DNA of 64,000 nt from Neoarius graeffei. Lineage: Eukaryota > Chordata > Actinopteri > Siluriformes > Ariidae. Under the pieces are notes generated by a model, which saw only the letters and a program-made list of their open reading frames with translations, made no database searches and was not told the DNA's origin. The number at the start of each line of letters is the position of its first letter. The first letter of the stretch is position 1. The stretch lies in contig NC_083587.1 of NCBI RefSeq assembly GCF_027579695.1, positions 53,392,021 to 53,456,020 on the forward strand, read 5' to 3'. Shown piece by piece: positions 1-10,500 of the stretch. Position numbers and translations under genes: made by a program.

Positions 1-256
1 TTTTCCGCTCCACTCTTCCTCTCACAGTTACGATTAAACAGCTGCCTGATGTTTTGGGCGAAGTCAAGAGCAAAGAAAAGCCTCTAGACATCTTAGTTAT
101 GGGGTCATTTTTGCTTTTCATTCAGTTGAAGTGGTTTTTTTTTTTTTTTAAGACGCTACAGGTGTCTGAACCATCACAGGTAAAGACAACGGCAGGAATT
201 ATTTAAAAATGTCTGAAATGCTAGAATGTTAAAATGCATTTTAATTAAAAGTTTAA

Positions 257-1228
257 AGGAACAGTCCACCGTACTTCCATAATGAAATATGCTCTTATCT
301 GAATTGAGACGAGCTGATCCGTACCTCTCCGAGCTTTGTGCGACCTCCCAGTCAGTCAGACGCGCTGTCACTCCTGTTAGCAATGTAGCTAGGCTCAGCA
401 TGACCAATGGTATTTTTTGGGGCTGTAGTTAGATGCGACCAAACTCTTCCACGTTTTTCCTGTTTACATAGGTTTATATGACCAGTGATATGAAACAAGT
501 TCAGTTACACAAACTGAAACGTGGCGATTTTCTATGCTATGGAAAGTCCGCACTATAATGACAGGCGTACTAACACCTTCTGCGCGCTTCGGCAGCGCAT
601 TGATACCTTCACTCGGAGTTGTACCATTTTTTTTTTTTAGACAGGGCGGACGGACCAGGGCATTCGCCCGCCTGGCCGTGCCCGACGAGGAGCGCTCTCA
701 GCCGGCTTGGGAGGCAGACGGCAGCCCCTCCTGGAAGTGTGGTTTTACCATGGGCCTCATGCGGAAAAATGACAAAGTCCCAGTTTTACCACGGGGCTCG
801 AGTTGTACCATTTTTTTTTAGACAGGGCGGACGGACCAGGGCATTCGCCTGCCTGGCCGTGCCCGAAGAGGAGTGAAGGTATCAATGCGCTGTCGAAGCA
901 CGCAGAAGGTGTTAGTACACCTGTCATTATAGTGCGGACTTTCCATAGCATAGAAATTCGCTACGTTTCAATTTGTGCAACTGAACTTGTTTCATGTCAC
1001 TGGTCATATAAACCTATGTAAACAGGAAAAATGTGGAAGAGTTTGATCACATCTAACTACAGCCCCAAAAAATACCATTGGCCATACTGAGCCTAGCTAC
1101 ATTGCTAACAGGAATGACAGCGCGTCTGACTGACTGGGAGGTCGCACAAAGCTCGGAGAGGTACGGATCAGCTCGTCTCAATTCAGAGAAGAACATATTT
1201 CATTATGGAAGTACGGTGGACTGTTCCT
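257..1228. mobile_element. Palindromic TTAA-flanked element, copy 1 (with internal duplication)
   Basis: Both ends read AGGAACAGTCCACCGTACTT inward and are flanked by TTAA (253-256, 1229-1232), the target site of Kolobok or piggyBac elements. The arms are inverted copies of each other over about 350 bases. The centre (about 605-885) holds a G/C-rich module starting GTTGTACCATTTTTTTTTTA that is repeated in tandem with a period of about 187 bases. No transposase is present, so this is a non-autonomous foldback. Confidence 0.85.
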
Positions 1229-2141
1229 TTAAGGACATGCAACGTTCAAAAGACTTTGTAAGGAAATAAAAGTTTACACTTCCAATAGCTCGTACATGAG
1301 TGACTTTTTTTTTTACTCATATACTAGCTAATAATTAGTAATAACCGTCTCTATTCTAGCCACTTCTTGTTGTGTTCAACGTCCGATGGGTATTTCTTAG
1401 ACAATTATTACTTGAAAAAATAAATAAATAAATAAATAAATAATTCATTCATTCATTCGCATTTGGGACACAGCCATAACCAACACCATGGCAGAGTTTT
1501 CAGAATCGACTTATTCAGAGAAAACATTTAAATCAGAGCCTGATTTTATAAGGACTCGTCCTTACATGCCTTTATAACTAAATAATTACACTTTTAACAG
1601 CACCTGCAGCAGGCATATAATACTGTAACTACATTCTTCATATAATACAGGAGGTGAGACAACAAAGGACATCAATATTAAAAGATCAGGAGCTTTGTAC
1701 GTTCATACTATCAAAGGAATTCAGTGCATGTTTAACGTCACACCTATGCAGAGATTTCACTTGAGTAGCTGCTGGAGTACACCAGCACAATCTAAGTTCT
1801 ATCGTAGCTCCTTAGCTTGAATGTAAACTGCCATGATATTCAAGTTTATCAACTATCAGTTGCACCAAATTATGGTTTCAAAACAGCCTTAAGTTGAAAA
1901 TTTATAGGTGTAACTTTCAGCACAAATAAAACCGCTCAGTGATTCTGTTCAAAGTGAACAATGCTGCTACGTTCAGAGTAAAAACACGATACACATTTAC
2001 ACCTGTAAAGTCATTTTGTATCGATCGACTTTTAGATGATGTAGAATTGGTTTTACTAACCTTTTAAACTTATCTAGGCTTTCTGCAAACAGCACATTAG
2101 GTAGATAAGGAGCTGGTTTCACAAACGTGTAAAGGTTCTTA
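1229..2141. other. Gene-free AT-rich stretch with (AAAT)n
   Basis: No coding potential is visible. There is a simple (AAAT)n followed by (ATTC)n run at about 1418-1458. The rest is unique-looking AT-rich DNA. Confidence 0.6.
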
Positions 2142-3741
2142 CAGTGGTGCTGAAAGTTTGTGAACCCTTTAGAATTTTCTATATTTCTGCATAAATATGA
2201 CCTAAAACATCATCAGATTTTCACACAAGTCCTAAAAGTAAATAAAGAGAACCCAGTTAAACAAATGAGACAAAAATATTACACTTGGTCATTTATTTAT
2301 TGAGGAAAATGATCCAATATTACATTGGCAAAAGTATGTGAACCTCTAGGATTAGCAGTTAATTTGAAGGTGAAATTTGAGTCAGGTGTTTTCAATCAAT
2401 GGGATGACAATCAGGTGTGAGTGGGCACCCTGTTTTATTTAAAGAACAGGGATCTATCAAAGTCTGATCTTCACAACACATGTTTGTGGAAGTGTATCAT
2501 GGCACGAACAAAGGAGATTTCTGAGGACCTCAGAAAAAGCATTGTTGATGCTCACCAGGCTGGAAAAGGTTACAAAACCATCTCTAAAGAGTTTGGACTC
2601 CACCAATCCACAGTCAGACAGATTGTGTGCAAATGGAGGAAATTCAAGACCATTGTTACCCTCCCCAGGAGTGGTCGACCAACAAAGATCACTCCAAGAG
2701 CAAGGCGTGTAATAGTCGGCGAGGTCACAAAGGACCCCAGGGTAACTTCTAAGCAACTGAAGGCCTCTCTCACATTGGCTAATGTTAATGTTCATGAGTC
2801 CACCATCAGGAGAACACTGAACAACAATGGTGTGCATGGCAGGGTTGCAAGGAGAAAGCCACTGCTCTCCAAAAAGAACATTGCTACTCGTCTGCAGTTT
2901 GCTAAAGATCACGTGGACAAGCCAGAAGGCTATTGGAAAAATGTTTTGTGGACAGACGAGACCAAAATAGAACTTTTTGGTTTAAATGAGAAGCGCTATG
3001 TTTGGAGAAAGGAAAACACTGCATTCCAACATAAGAACCTTATCCCAGCTGTGAAACATGGTGGTGGTAGTATCATGGTTTGGGCCTGTTTTGCTGCATC
3101 TGGGCCAGGATGGCTTGCCATCATTGATGGAACAATGAATTCTGAATTATACCAGCGAATTCTCAAGGAAAATGTCAGGACATCTGTACATGAACTGAAT
3201 CTCAAGAGGAGGTGGGTCATGCAGCAAGACAACGACCCTAAGCACACAAGTCGTTCTACCAAAGAATGGTTAAAGAAGAATAAAGTGAATGTTTTGGAAT
3301 GGCCAAGTCAAAGTCCTGACCTTAATCCAATCGAAATGTTGTGGAAGGACCTGAAGCGAGCAGTTCATGTGAGGAAACCCACCAACATCCCAGAGTTGAA
3401 GCTGTTCTGTATGGAGGAATGGGCTAAAATTCCTCCAAGCCGGTGTGCAGGACTGATCAACAGTTACCGCAAACGTTTAGTTGCAGTTATTGCTGCACAA
3501 GGTGTTCACACCAGGTACTGAAAGCAAAGGTTTATATACTTTTGCCACTCACAGATATGTAATATTGGATCATTTTCCTCAATAAATAAATGACCAAGTA
3601 TAATATTTTTGTCTCATTTGTTTAACTGGGTTCTCTTTATCTACTTTTAGGGCTTGTGTGAAAATCTGACGATGTTTTAGGTCATATTTATGCAGAAACA
3701 TAGAAAATTCTAAAGGGTTCACAAACTTTCAAGCACCACTG
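2142..3741 (+). mobile_element. Tc1-like DNA transposon A, apparently complete
   Basis: Flanked by TA (2140-2141, 3742-3743). Terminal inverted repeats of about 190 bases begin CAGTGGTGCT and differ at only a handful of positions by eye, so the insertion looks fairly young. It contains one uninterrupted transposase gene. The termini resemble a Tc1 lineage that, as I recall, has been reported in both teleosts and lampreys. Confidence 0.93.
2499..3521 (+). CDS. Tc1-like transposase, intact (340 aa)
   Basis: Cut-and-paste transposase of the Tc1/mariner superfamily. The start MARTKEISEDLRKSI is preferred over the ATG 26 codons upstream because Tc1 transposases are about 340 residues and begin with the paired-like DNA-binding domain. 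Two helix-turn-helix units occupy about residues 1-110. A GRPTKIT motif (AT-hook-like GRPR region) lies between them. The catalytic triad is D in WTDETK, D in QQDND and E in NPIEMLW, with 34 residues between the last two (DD34E). The C-terminus ends GVHTRY. No frameshift or stop is seen, so the protein could be functional. Confidence 0.93.
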   Translation: MARTKEISEDLRKSIVDAHQAGKGYKTISKEFGLHQSTVRQIVCKWRKFKTIVTLPRSGRPTKITPRARRVIVGEVTKDPRVTSKQLKASLTLANVNVHESTIRRTLNNNGVHGRVARRKPLLSKKNIATRLQFAKDHVDKPEGYWKNVLWTDETKIELFGLNEKRYVWRKENTAFQHKNLIPAVKHGGGSIMVWACFAASGPGWLAIIDGTMNSELYQRILKENVRTSVHELNLKRRWVMQQDNDPKHTSRSTKEWLKKNKVNVLEWPSQSPDLNPIEMLWKDLKRAVHVRKPTNIPELKLFCMEEWAKIPPSRCAGLINSYRKRLVAVIAAQGVHTRY

Positions 3742-3848
3742 TATAACCTGTACAATTCAATTGAAAAACAAAAAAATTTGTTAGGGGGAAAAGCAAAATC
3801 TAAAAAAATTTACAATAAATTGGTTGCATAAGTGTGCACACCCTTAAA

Positions 3849-4819
<971 letters not shown>

Positions 4820-4858
4820 CTGAGTAAATGTCTGAACTTTATTTGGGGTTAATCAGAG

Positions 4859-6000
4859 TAGAGGTCTGCGCGGGTCGGATTTTTCAATCCCGCTCCCGCC
4901 CGCATTGTGCAGTCCCACTCGCATTGTGCAGTCCCACTCCCGCACGCAAAAAAATTATGATTTTCAGTCCCGCTCCCGCCTGCCATATTTTGTCCCGCTC
5001 CCGCCCGCAAATCCCGCATGATGCAGACGTTCGCGTTATTTCTCAGGAAAGTTCTTGTCTTGACACAGCGTGATGGTGCCCCGCCCCCTACTTTGAGTGG
5101 ATTTGAGCATAAATATCTACAGCTCACATTTGTTATTGTTTACGTTGTTTCTGAATTTAGCATGTAGTATCTATAATAATAATAATAATTAGTGCTGTCA
5201 AACAATTAAAATATTTAATCGCAAATTGCACATTTTTATCACATAAGAAACCATTGTAATTCTCTGATCAGCATAAAAAAGTGAATGGGCTTGCTTTGTA
5301 CCAATTTTTTTTTATTTTTATTGCAAAGCAGAGCTAGTAAAAGAAGTGAATTGATTTACTGCTTGCGTTAGTCTACAACTTTAATCAGAGAGACATGTTA
5401 CACAGTGACGGTAGGCTTGACTCAATGCTATCCCAGAAATCCTTCCTGTAATATGCAAATTTGGCTGTCCAATCAGAGGCGGATTTCTGGGATAGCATTG
5501 AGTCAAGCCTACCGTCACTGTGTAACCTGTCTCTCTGATTAAAGTTGTAGACTAACGCAACAAGTAAATCAATTCACTCATGGTTCTCTTGCTAGCTGGG
5601 TGTGAACTGCGAGTCGTTAGAGTGAATAAAGAATTTCCCCTGAGGGTGATTAATGGCAAGTTTAAGATGCCATTTCTCACTCAATCTGGCAATCTGACTT
5701 TCTCTGCAAATTTAGGTATCTTAAAATGTTTTTATTAATGCCAAATAAAATATCCAGCACAAATTATATATGATAGACATAAATTAATAATTTATAAATT
5801 TTATTTCAAGCACGTTTTTAGTTAGCGGGACTGCAGCTTATCACCGCTCCCACCCACGCCGCATATGTGCACTCCCGCTCCCGCGCGCATATGTGCACTT
5901 CCAGTCCCGCCCGCGCCCGCAATGAGCTTTCAAAATTTGTCCCGCGCCGCACTGCTTTGCGGCGGGTCCCGCGGGACTCCCGCGGGAGTGCAGGGCTCTA
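4859..6000. mobile_element. hAT-like MITE with 8-bp target duplication, inside Tc1 B
   Basis: Ends are TAGAG...CTCTA with CG-rich inverted subterminal sequence (GTCTGCGCGGG / CCCGCGGGAGTGCAG). It is flanked by the direct repeat AATCAGAG (4851-4858 and 6001-6008), an 8-bp duplication typical of hAT elements. It has no transposase. Repeated CCCGCTCCCGCC units fill both ends, and the middle holds a long hairpin (5344-5579). Confidence 0.85.
5344..5579. repeat. Long hairpin inside the hAT MITE
   Basis: Inverted arms of about 98 bases (5344-5442 and 5481-5579) with few mismatches surround a spacer of about 38 bases. Each arm contains GTCTACAACTTTAATCAGAG and CTCAATGCTATCCCAGAAAT or its complement. 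Confidence 0.8.
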
Positions 6001-6095
6001 AATCAGAGTCATTTTAATTGATGGCAGGTGTGAACCCCAAAAAGACTGAATGCTGTAATTAAATCAAAAGGTGCTTCAGGAAAGTATTAGTTTAA

Positions 6096-6769
6096 AGTGC
6101 ATATTCTGGACCAATTTCAGGTTTTTTTATATGAAAGTATGTCCCTTTACACACTCATCCAGAAGGGTAATTTTACACAAGGCCATTTGTCTACAGCAGA
6201 AAAAAATAAAATAACAAAACGCATCTGGAAAAATCCCAAGGGAGTCTGGAGCCAGATTCGTGACGTCACCTGCGGAAGCGCCAGCAGGCTGTGAGAGCTT
6301 TGCACGGTTTCAGTGCACAGCCTGTGTAGACTAAGCGCTTCCATTTCTCCCTCATTGTCCGGTCTTTTGGGAAACGATGAGTACTAATCCCATCAAGATT
6401 GGTGTTGCTACACCCTCCTACGATACATCTGTTAACCATTTTAATAATTACGCGATAATGTTGAAGAAATTTGCAGAAAACCACCAGGTTGTTTTCTCAT
6501 AAACAAACCAGCACTGACGGATTCAGAAGGAGGCGTCCCGCACGCGACGTCACGAAAATCAATGTTTGCCGGGAAATCCAAATGCCACGTTTTTTCAGAG
6601 GCGGACCAATTCACCTCAAATGGCTTGATTTCAGCTGAATTGTTCTGGTATTGCGCAAGGTAAAAAAAAAAATTGCAGAGAATGCAGAATGTTACAGATA
6701 TTTGACCAAAGTTTAATATAAAATAGAATTACATTGATCTTGCTCCTGAATTTACCCGTGATATGCATT
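6096..6769 (-). mobile_element. Kolobok-like element, copy 1, inside Tc1 B
   Basis: Flanked by TTAA (6092-6095, 6770-6773). Its ends AGTGCATATTCTGGACC and AATGCATATCACGGG are imperfect inverted repeats. On the minus strand it carries the start of a THAP-domain protein. TTAA targets with a THAP-type transposase are characteristic of the Kolobok superfamily. This copy is short and internally deleted. Confidence 0.75.
6266..6439 (-). pseudogene. THAP-domain fragment of a Kolobok-like transposase (copy 1)
   Basis: Begins [20 protein letters not shown] and continues [15 protein letters not shown], the N-terminal half of a THAP zinc finger (C-x4-C, then the HRFP..W core). The second half, with its Cys-x2-His, is missing and the frame runs into unrelated sequence. 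Confidence 0.8.
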
Positions 6770-6906
6770 TTAAGGGTGAGTACACTTATACAACCAGCTT
6801 ATTGCATATTGTACCATGATCTCATTTATTTATTTCTGATGTTTGTTTTTTTTTACATCAGAAAAACGTATCATTTTAACAGGGTGTGTACACTTTATAT
6901 CCACTG

Positions 6907-7430
6907 TATAGTTTTAATACAGATTTTTAATACGCCATCTAGTGGTGATAGGATAAGTTGGAGTCCCAAGAAATATTTTCAGCACATTTTAATCAAGAAC
7001 TGTTTTTTTTTTTTAAATACACATAAAATCACAACAAACATTTCTTGTTCATGCACAACTTAAAAAAAAAAAAAGGGTTCATGTGTGTCCATTATGGCAC
7101 GTTTCTTTGTAGACAGACTCCTACATGCATCGTAACACAAATCCAACAGTGATGCTGGGAGAGAACCTGGAGCTTGGCGTATGAAGAACCATTATATCAG
7201 TTAACCTAAGACAAACCTGACTAACTACTTTGTTAAGAGGAACTTGTTAAAAAAAAAAAAAAACTTATGCTCATAAAGTGCTCAAGAAGAGACAACACAC
7301 GAAAGCTGAAGCTAATGGCATCATCATCATCATCATCCAAGTCATTAAAGTTCAGTACATAACAGGTAGAATCAGTGACGGACAGAACAGTGACATTAGA
7401 TAATGATACCCTTTCACCACTAGCTTACAC
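6907..7430. other. TRIP13 3' flank / possible 3' UTR
   Basis: Sequence downstream of the TRIP13 stop. It has poly(A/T) runs and a short (ATC)n at about 7319-7339. There is no clear ORF and no strong minus-strand AATAAA, so the 3' end of the transcript was not located. Confidence 0.5.
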
Positions 7431-7526
7431 TCATATACAGTTACCCAGCTTCTCCTGTTGCTTTATCTGATGAGCCACGGCCTTGTCCATGGCGCTCAGA
7501 AAGCGCTCGACCGTCATCACAGATGT
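7431..7526 (-). CDS. trip13: TRIP13 coding exon 13, last (residues 402-432 and stop)
   Basis: Encodes [20 protein letters not shown] and ends QEKLGNCI before TGA. It matches the C-terminal TVTIEGFLQALSLAVDKQ helix of the family, but the last residues differ. No strong poly(A) signal was found nearby. Confidence 0.88.
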   Translation of the reverse strand, partial: TSVMTVERFLSAMDKAVAHQIKQQEKLGNCI

Positions 7527-10500
7527 CTAGAAACACAGAGCAGAGTATGAGAGATGGCTCGGCGAGTCTAGATTCTAGTAAAACGCACTACTTTAGCGCT
7601 AATGGTGAAGGACAATACCTTCGTGTAAAGTGCATGAGCCAAAAAGGGAATTTTCCTCAAGGTGCGTCCACTAAGGCCTACGCTCTTCCTGTTAAAGAGG
7701 AAAAGAAGCGAATGAAAATGACCACCGTTACCATGAGCTCATTTATTTATTTCTGTCAAAAATGATACTCTCCAGCCCATAAGTCACAATACTTTCTTTC
7801 TAACAGGCACAATTTAAAAGAGACCAGATGATAAATAACTTCAACTAATGCAAAAATGATCCAGGTTTTGAATCACAGTCTCAATTCAAAATTAAAATCT
7901 AAAGCAGATCCATAAACTAAGACAATAAGACAAGCCATTTGATTAGGACAAAAATAATGGCACCATATAAAAGGAGGATGTGTTTGTGTGTCTACAGTAA
8001 CGTTCTGCATTATACAGTCCTGTGCAAAAGTCTTCGGCTCCCCATTCTTTTTTCCATACAAACTTTGTTACAGATTTCTCTCTCTTGACTTCTACATTAT
8101 CGAGTCAGTACAGAAACATTTTTAGAGTCCAAATGTTCGTTTTCCAGCACAAAATTAAACGTAACAGAAAAAAAAAGTTTGTATCTGAGGAGCATATTAC
8201 ATAAGAGATCACTTTTCAGATTATAAAAAAGAAAACATAATGAAGGCGACTGGGTTTTGGAGCAAAATTAAGAAGCGAGTGTGACAAAGTGTCCAGAAGA
8301 ACTGTGGCTGGTTCTGTAAGATGCTCAGTAAAACCTACAGCTCATAAAACTGCAATTAGTGTACCTGAGACTACCTTTTTTTTTTTTTTAAAGGGTCATC
8401 TCACGCCGGGCGGCATGGTGGTGTAGTGGTTAGCGCTGTCACCTCACAGCAAGAAGGTCCGGGTTCGAGCCCCGTGGCCGGCGAGGGCCTTTCTGTATGG
8501 AGTTTGCATGTTCTCCCCGTGTCCGCGTGGGTTTCCTCCGGGTGCTCCGGTTTCCCCCACAGTCCAAAGACATGCAGGTTAGGTTAACTGGTGACTCTAA
8601 ATTGAGCGTAGGTGTGAATGTGAGTGTGAATGGTTGTCTGTGTCTATGTGTCAGCCCTGTGATGACCTGGCGACTTGTCCAGGGTGTACCCCGCCTTTCG
8701 CCCGTAGTCAGCTGGGATAGGCTCCAGCTTGCCTGCGACCCTGTAGAAGGATAAAGCGGCTAGAGATAATGAGATGAGATGATGAGATAATGAAGGCGAC
8801 TGGGTTTTGGAGCAAAATTAAGAAGCGAGTGTGACAAAGTGTCCAGAAGAACTGTGGCTGGTTCTGTAAGATGCTCAGTAAAACCTACAGCTCATAAAAC
8901 TGCAATTAGTGTACCTGAGACTACCTTTTTTTTTTTTTTAAAGGGTCATCTCACGCCGGGCGGCATGGTGGTGTAGTGGTTAGCGCTGTCACCTCACAGC
9001 AAGAAGGTCCGGGTTCGAGCCCCGTGGCCGGCGAGGGCCTTTCTGTATGGAGTTTGCATGTTCTCCCCGTGTCCGCGTGGGTTTCCTCCGGGTGCTCCGG
9101 TTTCCCCCACAGTCCAAAGACATGCAGGTTAGGTTAACTGGTGACTCTAAATTGACCGTAGGTGTGAATGTGAGTGTGAATGGTTGTCTGTGTCTATGTG
9201 TCAGCCCTGTGATGACCTGGCGACTTGTCCAGGGTGTACCCCACCTTTCGCCCGTAGTCAGCTGGGATAGGCTCCAGCTTGCCTGCGACCCTGTAGAACA
9301 GGATAAAGCGGCTACAGATAACGAGATGAGATGAGATCTCACACCAAATATTGACTTTTTCATTTATTATGGCTTACTGATTACTGTTTATAGTATTTTT
9401 TTTAACGTTAAAACATTTAATTTCATTGTTTTTAAGCCATTTTTGGTCGGCAGCATTTCTTTACACGTACCTAAGACTTTTGCCAGTGTTGGTGTTGAGT
9501 CACTAAAGCTCGAGTCCAGTCTCGAGTCCCCAGTGTTCAAGTCTGAGTCAAGTCCAAGTCATTAAAAAAAACTGAGTCGAGCCCACTATTGATCCGAGTC
9601 GAGTCTGAGAACAACACTCCAACTGCACCATTTGACAGTGGCTGTTTTAGCCATAGACATATAAACATAGACGCCGCCTTCTGCGTAGAATCATATGTCA
9701 TCCTCGCCGCCATATTGAATGTGGCAAAGTGGAGATTCTTCAACCGTCTCTGGTATAGCGTCTAGACAGTAGCCGAGAATAAAGATGCCTCATTCATGTG
9801 CTGCGTTTAACTGTACCAACAGGTTTACCGTCCAAACGAGATCACATGGGATTACCTTTCACAGGTGAGACTGGAAAAATACTTTTCATTGTATTTGGTC
9901 ATTATAACGTAATTTTACGAACAGACTTTTCTGACTTTGTGATTAATATGAAGTCTCGCGCATAATAGCCGCTCGGTGAAACCTGTCTCCAAACAACGAA
10001 GTATTTCCTTCGTAGCTACGCTGATTGTTGTTAGTTGCTTAGCTAACTTTTCACATACTATGTAGGTTTCCCAAAAATAAAGCCATGAAAAAGCAGTGGG
10101 AGACAGCTGTGCGACGGGAAGGGTTTTCTGCTACTCCGTCATCCATGCTCTGCAGTGAACACTTCAGAACGGAGGATTTTGACAGAACAGGTCAGACAGT
10201 CAGGATCAGAGAGGGAGCTGTTCCTTCAGTCTTCAGTCTCCCAGCTCATCTCCACCGGGTAGGTGTAGAGTTATAAGCAGTGAGAATTAGATAATACAGT
10301 GCCACACTATGATGAACGTTTTTGAACGTATGCTGAATGTTTTTAACCTTTCTGAATGTGAAGGAATCAGTGATGTATTTTGTTTTGGTATGACGTTAGA
10401 ACCTGGCCGAACTCAGTTTGGCGGTCATTCAGCTCACTTTATTCAACAAGAGTAGGTCTGTGTGGTGACTCAATAAATAAAACGGTACATTTTTATTTTC

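Larger units (their letters stand above)
8236..9337 (+). repeat. Tandem duplication of about 550 bp (MITE part plus V-SINE)
   Basis: The segment beginning ATAATGAAGGCGACTGGGTT and ending in the V-SINE occurs twice, head to tail (about 8236-8786 and 8787-9337), almost identical. The junction lies in ATAATGA, present both in the SINE tail and in the flank, so a microhomology-mediated duplication after SINE insertion is likely. Confidence 0.9.

Noticed and set aside
8497-8754. Recurrent ORF starting [20 protein letters not shown], seen at more than ten places
   Set aside because: It is the V-SINE core read as protein; the same peptide recurs wherever a SINE lies and is not a gene family.
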